A DNA stretch of 64,000 nucleotides from Bacteroidia bacterium (GTDB taxonomy: Bacteria; Bacteroidota; Ignavibacteria; SZUA-365), in NCBI GenBank assembly GCA_027493955.1, contig JAOSJT010000001.1, positions 3,645,131 through 3,709,130 of the forward strand, given 5' to 3'. The notes under the pieces were generated by a model. The model saw only the letters and a list, made by a program, of their open reading frames with translations. It was not told where the DNA came from and did not search any database. Position 1 is the first letter of the stretch; every line of letters begins with the position of its first letter. Position numbers and translations under genes: made by a program. Below, one piece after another: positions 17,433-25,571 of this stretch.

Positions 17433-18830
17433 ATGAGTACGGCAATACATCAGTTTGACGGCATCGACACCGCGTTGCTGCAAAAATACTCGCGGCCGGG
17501 TCCGCGCTACACCAGCTATCCCACGGCGCCGGTGTTCTCCGCCGAATTCACTTCGGACGATTACCTCGCCGAAATACGCCGTACCAACAGCGGAGCTACG
17601 CTCCCGCCGCTGTCGCTGTACTTCCATATCCCCTTTTGCGACACGCTGTGTTATTTCTGCGGCTGCAACATGATGATTACCCGCGACCGCGAGAAAATCA
17701 ACAACTATGTGCAGTATGTGAAAAAGGAGCTGGACCTCCTGCGTCCGCTGATACGTGAAGACCGTCCCGTTTCGCAGATCGCCTGGGGGGGCGGTACGCC
17801 CACCTATCTGCATCCCGATGAAATCCATGATCTCGCACAGCACACAAGGCGCCTCTTCCCTCTGGCGGAAGATGTGGAAGCGGGGGTGGAAATCGATCCG
17901 CGGGAAATGACGCGCGATCATCTCATCGCCCTGAAAGAAGGCGGCTTCAATCGGATTTCCATGGGCGTGCAGGACTTCAATCCCGCCGTACAGAAAGCGG
18001 TGAACCGTATTCAGCCCGAGGACATGACACGCGAGGTGCTGGACTGGGCGCGTGACCTCGGCTTCGGGAGCATCAACCTCGATTTGATTTATGGGCTTCC
18101 GCATCAAACGGTGCAGACCTTCGAGGAAACCCTGGAGCGCATTATCGACATCGATCCCGATCGTATCGCCGTGTTCAACTACGCTCATGTCCCCTGGCTC
18201 AAAAAACACATGGGCCTCATCCGTCCGGAGGACCTCCCGACACCGGAGGAAAAACTCCGTATTACTGTACGCACCATCGAAATGCTGAACGCGGCGGGGT
18301 ATGTGTACGTCGGCATGGATCATTTCGCGAAACCCGACAATGAGCTGGCGGTGGCGCAGCGCAACAAATCGCTGTACAGGAATTTCCAGGGGTACACCAC
18401 GCATGCCGGTGCGGATCTCTACGGCTTCGGCATCACCAGCATCGGTCAGTTCGACCGCATGTACGCGCAAAACGTCAAGACGCTGCCGGAGTACTACGCG
18501 GCCATAGACGCCGGGAAACCCGCCACGCATGTGGGATATCGTCTGTCCGACGATGATCTGTTGCGCCGCGATGTGATCATGACGTTGATGTGCGACTTTG
18601 CGCTCGACAAACGCGCGGTGGAACGGCGCTACGGTATTCTGTTCGACGAGTATTTCGCGGACGTTCCCGAACGCCTGCGGGAACTGGTTGACGACGGCCT
18701 GGTGACCATCACGTCGGATGCAATCACCGTCAACGGCATGGGTATATTGGTCATTCGCAATGTGGCCATGGCTTTCGATGCATATCTCGCAGCGCAGATG
18801 GAGAAACCCATATTTTCCAAAACCGTATAG
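17433..18830 (+). CDS. hemN: Oxygen-independent coproporphyrinogen III oxidase (radical SAM)
   Basis: 465 residues. Decarboxylates coproporphyrinogen III to protoporphyrinogen IX without oxygen, using S-adenosylmethionine. The N-terminal RPGPRYTSYPTAP block and the cluster motif FCDTLCYFCGCN (CxxxCxxC plus the extra C typical of true HemN) distinguish it from HemW-like paralogues. AWGGGTPTYL and MGVQDFNPAVQKAVNRIQ are further HemN blocks. The start ATG has GAAAGGACAGG upstream. An oxygen-independent step in the cluster suits a facultative or anaerobic lifestyle. Confidence 0.95.
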   Translation: MSTAIHQFDGIDTALLQKYSRPGPRYTSYPTAPVFSAEFTSDDYLAEIRRTNSGATLPPLSLYFHIPFCDTLCYFCGCNMMITRDREKINNYVQYVKKELDLLRPLIREDRPVSQIAWGGGTPTYLHPDEIHDLAQHTRRLFPLAEDVEAGVEIDPREMTRDHLIALKEGGFNRISMGVQDFNPAVQKAVNRIQPEDMTREVLDWARDLGFGSINLDLIYGLPHQTVQTFEETLERIIDIDPDRIAVFNYAHVPWLKKHMGLIRPEDLPTPEEKLRITVRTIEMLNAAGYVYVGMDHFAKPDNELAVAQRNKSLYRNFQGYTTHAGADLYGFGITSIGQFDRMYAQNVKTLPEYYAAIDAGKPATHVGYRLSDDDLLRRDVIMTLMCDFALDKRAVERRYGILFDEYFADVPERLRELVDDGLVTITSDAITVNGMGILVIRNVAMAFDAYLAAQMEKPIFSKTV

Positions 18831-19032
18831 CGCCTGCGAAATACGCGCGGTCGATGGATGTTCACGCGCAGAGGCCTTTGAGCATGGTTCTGCGAGGTCT
18901 GTCGTTCCGTCTGTGCGGCGACAGAGCGCAACGAATGCAGCGGGGCGGTGGAGTTTCGCAGGGCGTCGCGTTGCTCCGGGACTGGCGCGGGGTGTATATT
19001 CAAAGCATGGAAACGAAGTGGACATACAGCGT

Positions 19033-19902
19033 ATGAGCGACCTCTACGAAAGCGTCATGCGCGCATACGAAGAGAAGAAGTACGAAGAAACGGCCTCCCG
19101 CTACGTCGAGGCACTGGAAATGATCACCGATACCGGACGCCGGGAAGAACTGCTTTTTCGTGCTGCGGCGGCTCTCGATGCACTCGGAAGGTATGCCGAA
19201 GCCCTGGCTGCGTTGAAAGAGGTTCTGGAGAGCAATCCGGAATCCGCCCGCACCTGGAACAACGTCGGCATCATCTGTATGAAGCTGGACCGGCAAGATG
19301 ACGCGCGGGAGGCGTTCGAAACCGCGTATCGTCTCGACAACGCCAAGGCGGCGCCGCTGATCTCCCTCGGTTCGCTGGCGCTCAAGCGCAGCGATCCCGG
19401 TAATGCGCTCGAGTATCTTCAGGCGGCGGTTGACATTGAACCCGGCAATCCACTCGTACACGCCAATCTTGCACTCACACTTGCGGTATTCGGCAGATTG
19501 GAAGAAGCCGAGGACGCCCTGCGGCTCGCCGTTCTGTACGGTTTCGAACAAGCCGAACCCATCACCGAACGGATAGACGCTCTGAAGCTCATTCGTGACG
19601 CCATGCGTTCACATGATGCCGCTGCAGAGGCGACGCCGGGCACGGAAGACCAAATATCGGCCTCATCGCCCCGAAACGATCCGGATACGCTCGCACGGCT
19701 CGAGCGCGATATGTACGCCTTGGCCGAACGTCGCTTCGTCCGCCGGGAAAACGATGCCGGCATCATGGCATCAATGAGCAGTCTGCGTTCCGTCATACGC
19801 AGCGTCCGGCGCGAGCTTGGCATGCCCGAAGTGCTGGAAAGCGACACCTGCGCGGGTGTCAATTATATGGAAGAAGATGCACCTGCGGGTTCTGGAGAGT
19901 AA
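19033..19902 (+). CDS. TPR-repeat protein
   Basis: 289 residues built from tetratricopeptide repeats. Helical pairs are visible as ESVMRAYEEKKYEETASRYV, AAAALDALGRYAEALAALKE, ARTWNNVGIICMKLDRQDDA, PLISLGSLALKRSDPGNALE and LVHANLALTLAVFGRLEEAE, over about residues 1-185. The rest is a charged linker and a short helical tail. No signal peptide, so probably cytoplasmic. The start MSDLYESVMRAYEEKK was chosen over longer frames, which run through non-coding sequence. Usually a scaffold for protein contacts; partner unknown. It lies between hemN and a membrane GAF protein. Confidence 0.75.
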   Translation: MSDLYESVMRAYEEKKYEETASRYVEALEMITDTGRREELLFRAAAALDALGRYAEALAALKEVLESNPESARTWNNVGIICMKLDRQDDAREAFETAYRLDNAKAAPLISLGSLALKRSDPGNALEYLQAAVDIEPGNPLVHANLALTLAVFGRLEEAEDALRLAVLYGFEQAEPITERIDALKLIRDAMRSHDAAAEATPGTEDQISASSPRNDPDTLARLERDMYALAERRFVRRENDAGIMASMSSLRSVIRSVRRELGMPEVLESDTCAGVNYMEEDAPAGSGE

Positions 19903-19987
19903 GCTCCCATTTCCTTGCCTTTTCGCTCCGGGCGATGTACTTTGCACATTACCCTGAGTCTCAATCAATAACTAACGAATTCACGCG

Positions 19988-21784
19988 GTGAATAAAGCGA
20001 GTATCGGCATCGGAGCGGTCATGCTGGCAGCAGCAGCCGTATTCATTTATTTCGACGATCCCCTCTACATACGAATTATCGCCGGCGTCATCTTTGTCGC
20101 AGGGGCGTTCCTGCTCTACCAAACATTATCCGGTACGGTGGGAGCCACCGAAATTGAAGCCGATGCCGCTGATGATCCGCAGGCGGAAGCACCGCGGAGT
20201 GCCGAGGCGAGCACCGAAACTTCCGCACAGTATGCGGAAGTCCCTCCCTTGTCCGGCGTGGATTCTCCCCCTGCGATCCCGCAGGAATTGTACCGTTTCG
20301 ATCTTGAGGCGCTTCCGCAGGATGATCCGCGGGCGGAATTCGATTACCTGACGAATCGTCTGCTGCGGGTTCTGAAAGAGCATATTCTCGCGCACACTGT
20401 GGGACTCTACTGGATCAACATGGACAGGGAGCAGATCATCATTGGCGAGTTCGTGACGGATAGCCGGAATTTCACCACCGCACGCCGACTTGGACTCGGA
20501 GCCGATTTGCTCAGCCGCATCGCGCGCGTGGAAAAGCCCGAAATCGTGTCCGAAGTGAGCCACAGTTCCGAATCCGACGTGGCCATCTATTATGATTCAC
20601 CGGAAGGAATACGGTCCATCGTGGGCGTGCCGCTGTTTTTCAACGGCGAAATCGTGGCCGTCATTGCCGCCGACAGTCGTGCGGAAGATGCTTTCGGACT
20701 GGAGACTGTCGCAAGCATCGGAAGGGTAGGGGCATTGATCACGTTGTTGCTGGGCAGCTATACGCAGAAGCATGATCTCGCGGCCGACTCGCGCATGCTC
20801 GGCGTGCTCGACCGTATGCGCAAAGGATTCGAGGAAATTGAGGATTCGTACGGCATAGCGAATGTGGCCGCGAAAGCACTTACGGAAATCATGGACTGGG
20901 ATTACGTTGCGGTGATTCTTCAGAATCCCGAGACGCAACAATGGGCTGTGGTGCGCAGTCTGTCGCGGGCGGCAAACCTTCCCTACGTCGCAGAAGGTGT
21001 CAAGGTGCAACTGGAACATTCCGTCCTCCGACCCGCACTCGACAGTCCTGAAGGAATTATCATAGATGCGCCCGCCCCACCCGTGTATCGTTTTCATGAA
21101 AAGGAAGTGATCAATTCATTCGGACAGATCTGCGCGGTTCCGCTTGTGAGCAAGCACTCCTGGTACGGATTGCTGGTCGTGGAGTATCGCGAAACGCATC
21201 AGTATGCGAAGCAGGATCTGAACATCATGCGGCGTATCGCTCTGCAGGCCACCATGGCGTTGGAAGTCGCCCGTTTACACGAACTGACACGAAAAAATTT
21301 GCTTATTGACGAGGTGACGCACACGTCCAGCCGTACATTGCTGCTGAGGCGGCTCGCCGAGGAACAGGAACGCATCAAGGCCTACGGCGGTACAGCAGTG
21401 TTTTTTCTCGTTGCGCTCGATCAACCGGACGAGCTGTTGCAGCGTCACGGCAGGCACGAAATAGACGCCATGCTCAAGCGCATCGCTGAAGGCCTGCGCG
21501 AACATCTGCGCGGCTTCGACGTCTTCGGCCGTTTCAATGGCACCTCGTTCGGGTTGTTGCTGCTGCATTCTTCACCGGAGGACGCATATCTTCGCGGTGA
21601 AAAAATACGCAAACATATTGCCGGCAGTGTGCAATCGCACGCCGGTGTCACCTATTCGGCTTCCGTGAGCATCGCCGGCTGTACCATGAGCCAGAGCACG
21701 GACATAGACAGCATGCTGCGCCTTGCCCGACAGGCGATGGACAGAGCGGTATCGGATGGCGGAAATTGTGTGAAAGTCGTGTAA
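19988..21784 (+). CDS. membrane GAF-domain protein with a degenerate GGDEF domain
   Basis: 598 residues from a GTG start. Two short membrane helices (residues about 6-22 and 29-46) are followed by an acidic, Ala/Pro-rich linker. Two GAF-like sensor domains follow at roughly residues 115-260 and 290-420 (IRSIVGVPLFFNGEIVAVIA; ICAVPLVSKHSWYGLLVVEY). The C-terminal 160 residues have the diguanylate-cyclase layout (DEVTHTSSRTLLLRRLAEE, with later FGRFNGTSFGLLLL), but the GGDEF signature reads NGTSF. Catalytic and metal-binding acidic residues are therefore missing and c-di-GMP synthesis is unlikely. A sensory or scaffold role is inferred. Confidence 0.75.
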   Translation: MNKASIGIGAVMLAAAAVFIYFDDPLYIRIIAGVIFVAGAFLLYQTLSGTVGATEIEADAADDPQAEAPRSAEASTETSAQYAEVPPLSGVDSPPAIPQELYRFDLEALPQDDPRAEFDYLTNRLLRVLKEHILAHTVGLYWINMDREQIIIGEFVTDSRNFTTARRLGLGADLLSRIARVEKPEIVSEVSHSSESDVAIYYDSPEGIRSIVGVPLFFNGEIVAVIAADSRAEDAFGLETVASIGRVGALITLLLGSYTQKHDLAADSRMLGVLDRMRKGFEEIEDSYGIANVAAKALTEIMDWDYVAVILQNPETQQWAVVRSLSRAANLPYVAEGVKVQLEHSVLRPALDSPEGIIIDAPAPPVYRFHEKEVINSFGQICAVPLVSKHSWYGLLVVEYRETHQYAKQDLNIMRRIALQATMALEVARLHELTRKNLLIDEVTHTSSRTLLLRRLAEEQERIKAYGGTAVFFLVALDQPDELLQRHGRHEIDAMLKRIAEGLREHLRGFDVFGRFNGTSFGLLLLHSSPEDAYLRGEKIRKHIAGSVQSHAGVTYSASVSIAGCTMSQSTDIDSMLRLARQAMDRAVSDGGNCVKVV

Positions 21785-22132
21785 CGACGCGCATAGCCGC
21801 TACACGCACACCAGTCCGCGACCTTCGCTATTGCTTTGAGACTTGATTGAAATTGTCAGAGAGACGGTGCATATTACAGCTTGGTCTTTCCGGCCTGTTT
21901 CATTTCAGGCATCAGGAAGGTCCGCTCCGGATGAGGATGAGCATACCCGAGCAGACTCCCGGGAAAACAGGCTCTCCTTCGTAACCCTGCTCCGGAGGAC
22001 GAAGAGAGTACAGCGTAGTGGAATTTCTTTGCACGTGCAAATGTTGCCTCCTTTGCGGGCAACTGCTGCATGTGTCCGCATTGTGCGCTCTGCAGTCACG
22101 CAATTCAGTACACTTCATATTCAGGTGACAGA
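21785..22132. other. upstream region of the primary sigma factor gene
   Basis: 348 bases without a supported gene. It carries a candidate promoter at 21847-21875 and a long leader of about 250 bases before the TTG start of rpoD. Confidence 0.45.
21847..21875 (+). promoter_or_regulatory. putative promoter upstream of rpoD
   Basis: TTGAAA at 21847-21852 and CATATT at 21870-21875 are separated by 17 bases, resembling -35/-10 elements. The match to -10 is moderate, and promoter rules for this phylum are uncertain. Confidence 0.3.
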
Positions 22133-22996
22133 TTGAGGATCTCGAAACAGTACACCAACCGCGAAAGCCAATCGCTGGACAAATATCTCCAGGAAATCGG
22201 CAAGGTTGATCTGTTGACGCCGGACGAGGAGATCGAGCTGGCCAAAAAGATCAAAGCCACCGGTCCCGGCTCACAACTTGCTCTCGAAAAGTTGACGAAA
22301 GCAAACCTTCGTTTTGTGGTTTCCGTGGCGAAACAGTATCAGAATCAGGGGCTTTCGCTGGGGGATCTCATCAACGAAGGCAACCTCGGTTTGATCAAGG
22401 CGGCGAAACGCTTTGACGAAACCCGCGGTTTCAAGTTCATTTCCTATGCCGTGTGGTGGATTCGCCAGAGCATTCTCCAGGCATTGGCCGAACAGTCCCG
22501 CATCGTGCGACTGCCGCTCAACCGCGTGGGTGCGCTCAACAAAATCGGCAAGAAATTCAGCGAACTCGAACAGAGCTACGAGCGCGAACCAAGCGCGAGC
22601 GAGCTCGCCGAGGAACTGGATATGACGCTGTTCGAGGTTGCCGATACGCTGAAAATCAGCGGAAGGCACATTTCCGTGGATGCACCGTTCGCGCAGGGTG
22701 AGGATAACCGCCTCCTGGACGTGATTCAGGACGACCGCCAACCGCATCCGGACAACACGCTCATGACCGAATCGTTGCGCGTGGAAGTTCGTCGCGCCCT
22801 CGCCACACTCAGTGAACGCGAGGCCGAGGTCATCCGTCTGTACTTCGGTCTGGACCGCGACCACTCACTCACGCTCGAAGAAATCGGTGAGAAATTCAAT
22901 CTCACGCGTGAACGTGTTCGTCAGATCAAGGAAAAGGCCATCAGGCGGCTGCGCCACGCCTCCAGAAGCAAACAGCTTCGCTCCTATCTCGGATAG
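22133..22996 (+). CDS. rpoD: primary RNA polymerase sigma factor, Bacteroidota-type
   Basis: 287-residue sigma-70 factor, the usual length for Bacteroidota/Chlorobi RpoD, which lacks region 1.1. Residues [19 protein letters not shown] open it (region 1.2). Region 2 ([35 protein letters not shown]) precedes [18 protein letters not shown]. Region 4 ends with [13 protein letters not shown]-like text and the helix-turn-helix [19 protein letters not shown]. The start is a TTG, with AGGTGA about 7 bases upstream; no in-frame ATG gives the family N-terminus, and the frame upstream of TTG is Cys/His-rich shadow. Recognises housekeeping promoters. Confidence 0.93.
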   Translation: MRISKQYTNRESQSLDKYLQEIGKVDLLTPDEEIELAKKIKATGPGSQLALEKLTKANLRFVVSVAKQYQNQGLSLGDLINEGNLGLIKAAKRFDETRGFKFISYAVWWIRQSILQALAEQSRIVRLPLNRVGALNKIGKKFSELEQSYEREPSASELAEELDMTLFEVADTLKISGRHISVDAPFAQGEDNRLLDVIQDDRQPHPDNTLMTESLRVEVRRALATLSEREAEVIRLYFGLDRDHSLTLEEIGEKFNLTRERVRQIKEKAIRRLRHASRSKQLRSYLG

Positions 22997-23275
22997 CACG
23001 CAAGACGCAGAATTCGCAGAAAAGACAGAGCACGCAGAATTTGGAGCGCAGAATTCGTGAATTGAGCAATTACCGACTCGGTTGGCAGCTCCTCCTTCTG
23101 GTGGTTCATTGAATGCTCAGAAATAGGGCGTTAGGACGAGCCCAGGGCCTCGCAGGCTACGAGACGGAGAGTAGGGCAAAAATCCGTCCATGCACAGATG
23201 CGTGTATTGAGATTGGCGCCGGCAAAGCATATTATTGAATCCTGTGTTTGCCGTTGTTCCACCTTGGAGATCCGC

Positions 23276-23467
23276 ATGAAGAGAGTACCGCTACCGTTAT
23301 CCGAGAAATTCACTATTCACGCCGTCGCACTGCTGAACAAAGTACATCAAGAGAAGCAGCGCAGTATCAGGGACGTTCAGCTTGACACAATATTGCTGGC
23401 ACGGTCCAGAAATTTCTCGGTGAAACATGCCGATGAACAATCGCTCTTGCGACGCATCGGTTTCTGA
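23276..23467 (+). CDS. possible small protein, 63 residues
   Basis: Starts MKRVPLPLSEKFTIHAVALL and ends LLRRIGF. A GGAGA ribosome-like site lies 7 bases before the ATG. The composition is reasonably protein-like but no family is recognised. It ends just 25 bases before an intrinsic terminator, which fits a short monocistronic gene. It could equally be chance. Confidence 0.3.
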   Translation: MKRVPLPLSEKFTIHAVALLNKVHQEKQRSIRDVQLDTILLARSRNFSVKHADEQSLLRRIGF

Positions 23468-23491
23468 CGGCTTACTCATCATCATTTTATG

Positions 23492-23515
23492 GCCGGTGCT
23501 CGCACCGGCTTTTTT
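23492..23515 (+). terminator. intrinsic terminator
   Basis: A perfect 8-bp stem (GCCGGTGC / GCACCGGC) separated by two bases is followed by a run of six T on the plus strand. It would stop transcription from the small frame or from rpoD before the next gene. Confidence 0.8.
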
Positions 23516-23608
23516 ATGCACTGCCTCCGTTGCGCAGGCAGCATCTTTGTCGCGCTGTCGCGTAATCCGTACCTTGAAGAGTAGTTTTATGAGAAAAGGA
23601 GATACCTC

Positions 23609-23887
23609 GTGTCTGTCGTAACATGTTCCCGCTGTGGCCAGGAAAAAGAAGCCGTGGTCAAAACAGCATTCTTTCGGGGAAGCGTACGCGATTCCCTGCG
23701 CGCCCATGCCTGTCAGGATTGCTGGAACGAGTGGATCAAGATGCAGATTATGTTGATCAACGAATATCGGCTCAATCTCATGGATCCGAAATCCGATGAC
23801 TTTCTTAACAAGCAAGTCCTCGCTTTTTTCAACATAGAGGGTGGTGGCGATGTGGCGAAAGTGGAGTACGTGCCACCCTCGCAGTAG
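23609..23887 (+). CDS. Fe(II)-trafficking / oxidative damage protection-like protein
   Basis: 92 residues from a GTG start with AAGGAGA 8 bases upstream. The text MSVVTCSRCGQEKEAVVKTA, then CQDCWNEWIKMQIMLINEYR and LMDPKSDDFL, matches the YggX-like pattern (KCxxCG...CxxCWxEWxxxQxxLINEYRLNxxDP). Four cysteines (CSRC and CQDC) could bind zinc or iron. E. coli YggX protects Fe-S clusters from oxidative damage; the same role is inferred here. The C-terminal 20 residues (IEGGGDVAKVEYVPPSQ) are an extension. A hairpin follows downstream. Confidence 0.75.
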   Translation: MSVVTCSRCGQEKEAVVKTAFFRGSVRDSLRAHACQDCWNEWIKMQIMLINEYRLNLMDPKSDDFLNKQVLAFFNIEGGGDVAKVEYVPPSQ

Positions 23888-23916
23888 ACCGAGCGGGCAC
23901 GCACCCGGGTGGGTGC

Positions 23917-23960
23917 AAAAGGAAAGCGAGCCGGTCACGCGAAAGCGGGATCGGCTCGCT
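23917..23960 (-). terminator. intrinsic terminator downstream of the tRNA gene
   Basis: A long hairpin: AGCGAGCCG (23925-23933) pairs with CGGCTCGCT (23952-23960), extended by an inner CGC-GAAA-GCG hairpin with a GNRA-type loop. Read on the minus strand it is followed by TTCCTTTT (23917-23924). It lies 26 bases beyond the 3' end of the minus-strand tRNA and may also end the plus-strand gene at 23887. Confidence 0.7.
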
Positions 23961-23986
23961 GTACAAGATTACTTGCCTTGCTTCTG

Positions 23987-24060
23987 TGGGCCCTGCCGGA
24001 CTTGAACCAGCGACCAACGGATTATGAGTCCGCCGCTCTAACCAACTGAGCTAAGGGCCC
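23987..24060 (-). tRNA. tRNA with anticodon CAT, probably tRNA-Ile2 (lysidine type)
   Basis: The 74-nt minus-strand gene folds as a complete cloverleaf: acceptor GGGCCCT/AGGGCCC, D arm GCTC...GAGC, anticodon stem GCGGA/TCCGT with loop CTCATAA (anticodon CAT), variable TGGTC, and T arm GCTGG/CCGGC with loop TTCAAGT. The discriminator base is A, and CCA is not encoded. The D, anticodon-loop and T-arm text closely resembles E. coli ileX (tRNA-Ile2), whose CAT anticodon is changed to lysidine-AU by TilS. It differs from typical elongator tRNA-Met. The Ile2 identity is inferred from remembered similarity. Confidence 0.9.
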
Positions 24061-24410
24061 GTGGGAACATCTAATGTAGCATGAATGCGGTGTAAATGCA
24101 ATCTCGACAAAGCATCGCTGTTTGGCACATCGCTGTTTGGACCGGTGGTCGGGTCCGCCGCGTTCAGCCATCGGTTCCGGAATGTACATTGCACTCGCTG
24201 TACGCTCGGTACGGCAACGTGGACTGTCTCCATTCAAAGCGGGACGTTAGCCCATCCCCAAACCCCCTTCCCGAAGGCAAATGTGTGACTTCACGAAGTC
24301 CACGTCCGGTTGCGGTGGCATCCGGATACCGATTCCGGCATTGCGGATTGCCGGAGGTTTGAGTACTTTTATTCTTTGGAGCACGAGAGATTTTCAGTCA
24401 AGGAGCATCA
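24061..24410. other. non-coding region between tRNA and the NifU-like gene
   Basis: 350 bases without a gene. Contains an imperfect 15-bp tandem repeat at 24113-24142 and a short inverted repeat GACTTC-AC-GAAGTC near 24291. The promoters of the tRNA (minus) and of the NifU-like gene (plus) should lie here. Confidence 0.4.
24113..24142. repeat. short tandem duplication (15 bp x 2)
   Basis: CATCGCTGTTTGGCA is followed directly by CATCGCTGTTTGGAC. Fourteen of fifteen positions are shared if the last dinucleotide is aligned loosely. Probably replication slippage; no function is evident. Confidence 0.5.
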
Positions 24411-24674
24411 ATGTCAGAGCAACCGACGCTTGAAACCCAGATCGAAGAAGTTATCAACACCTATATCCGGCCGTACATCGAGGCCGACGGCGGCAGCATC
24501 ACCTTTGTCGAAATGCGGGACAATACCGTGTTCGTGGAACTCGCCGGTGCCTGCGGCACTTGTCCCTCCGCGCAGATGACGCTGAAGGGCGGCGTGGAAA
24601 CCATTCTCAAACGCCGCTTCCCGGAGATTCAATCAGTGGAACTCGCCCGCTCGGCGAATCCCTATCTGGCGTAA
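24411..24674 (+). CDS. NifU-like (NFU) Fe-S cluster scaffold domain protein
   Basis: 87 residues comprising a single NFU domain. Features: an opening helix (QIEEVINTYIRPYIEADGG), the strand pair SITFVEMRDNTVFVELAGA, and the cluster-binding CGTC motif in AGACGTCPSAQMTLKGG, then the helix IETILKRRFPEI-like segment. NFU proteins carry and deliver 4Fe-4S clusters to target enzymes. AAGGAG lies 6 bases before the ATG. It is consistent with the many Fe-S enzymes in the window, but no other isc/suf genes are adjacent. Confidence 0.9.
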   Translation: MSEQPTLETQIEEVINTYIRPYIEADGGSITFVEMRDNTVFVELAGACGTCPSAQMTLKGGVETILKRRFPEIQSVELARSANPYLA

Positions 24675-24948
24675 ACACACGAACGTCCTCGCGGTACGCC
24701 GCGATGGAAATCCCTTGCCATGATGCGTGATCAGATCGGCCCTTCGGCATCACGCAGGGACCGCTGCTTTCAACAAGCTTCTCCGTCGCTTCGACGATAA
24801 CCGAGTGGCCCCTCGACGAAGCGCAGAGACCGAAACCACCGGGCTCGGTGTCATACCCGAATTGAGCGGGTGTCCTCTTGGGAGGAATGGTTTCCGGACG
24901 CAGAGTGACATCATCCGCTGTGCAGCTGACTGTCCCAGGAGAAAAACT

Positions 24949-25497
24949 ATGCGTCAGATATTTTTCGTCCTCATCCTGATTTTTCTCCTCGCACCGGTGC
25001 TGCCCGCGCAACCGGCGCAATTGAAGTATGGCCATAAACCAGCGGACTTCGACGGCACGCAGCGGCCAACGGAGCAGGCGGCGGAGCTGCAGCAGCCGCT
25101 GGAACTGCGCTACCCGGAGGCAGCCGCATCCCGCAACATCGAAGGCGTGGCCATCGTCGCAGCCTGGATTGACGAGAAGGGATATGTCGCGTACGCCGAA
25201 GTCACAAAAGGCAGCGGCTATGGTATGTTGGACAGCGCCGCATTGGATGCGGTTGTTGCCGGTGATTTCAAGGCAGCGAAGAGATCCGGCTTGCCTGTCG
25301 CTTCCCGTGTAAGCATTCCGGTGGAGTTTCGCCTGCGGAGAGTGAGCGACGAATACGATGCGGCGAAATCCAGCGAGGAGCTCGAAAAGGAGCGTGAGGA
25401 ATTGCGGCGGGCAAAGGAAATGCTCGAAGCCGAACAGCGGCAGCTGGAAGAGGAATTGCGGCGCCTCAAGGAACAGCAGGAACAAAAAAAGAAGTGA
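24949..25497 (+). CDS. secreted TonB C-terminal-domain protein with a coiled-coil tail
   Basis: 182 residues. A signal peptide (MRQIFFVLILIFLLAPVLPA, cut near AQ) replaces the membrane anchor plus Pro-rich linker of a classic TonB. A TonB_C-like fold follows at residues about 50-125 (LELRYPEAAASRNIEGVAIV, IDEKGYVAYAEVTKGSG, SRVSIPVEFRLR). The last 55 residues are an unbroken charged coiled coil (EELEKEREELRRAKEMLEAE, then QLEEELRRLKEQQEQKKK). The start has AGGAG 8 bases upstream. Without an inner-membrane anchor it cannot act as ordinary TonB; a periplasmic adaptor is a guess. Its 3' end overlaps a terminator for the opposite gene. Confidence 0.75.
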   Translation: MRQIFFVLILIFLLAPVLPAQPAQLKYGHKPADFDGTQRPTEQAAELQQPLELRYPEAAASRNIEGVAIVAAWIDEKGYVAYAEVTKGSGYGMLDSAALDAVVAGDFKAAKRSGLPVASRVSIPVEFRLRRVSDEYDAAKSSEELEKEREELRRAKEMLEAEQRQLEEELRRLKEQQEQKKK

Positions 25498-25535
25498 CAG
25501 ACGCCGATACTCGTTATCCCACAGGCGTCTGTCAC
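25484..25535 (-). terminator. intrinsic terminator of the minus-strand T9SS gene, overlapping the end of the plus-strand gene
   Basis: A perfect 12-bp stem (GTGACAGACGCC at 25494-25505 with GGCGTCTGTCAC at 25524-25535, 18-base loop). On the minus strand it runs into TTCTTTTTTTGTT, the complement of the Lys codons that end the TonB-like gene. The stop codon of that gene lies inside the stem. Confidence 0.8.
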
Positions 25536-25571
25536 TCCTCCCTCAACGCAGCTCAACGATACAATTTCGTT

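Larger units (their letters stand above)
22997..23608. other. 612-base mostly non-coding stretch
   Basis: Between rpoD and the Fe-trafficking-like gene. The only structures seen are a weak small open frame (23276-23467) and a strong intrinsic terminator (23492-23515). The segment at 22996-23060 has several repeats of GCAGAATT-like text without clear function. Confidence 0.4.

Noticed and set aside
17307-19025. 572-codon minus-strand frame opposite hemN
   Set aside because: Antisense shadow of hemN and its neighbours; composition and lack of any family motif argue against coding.
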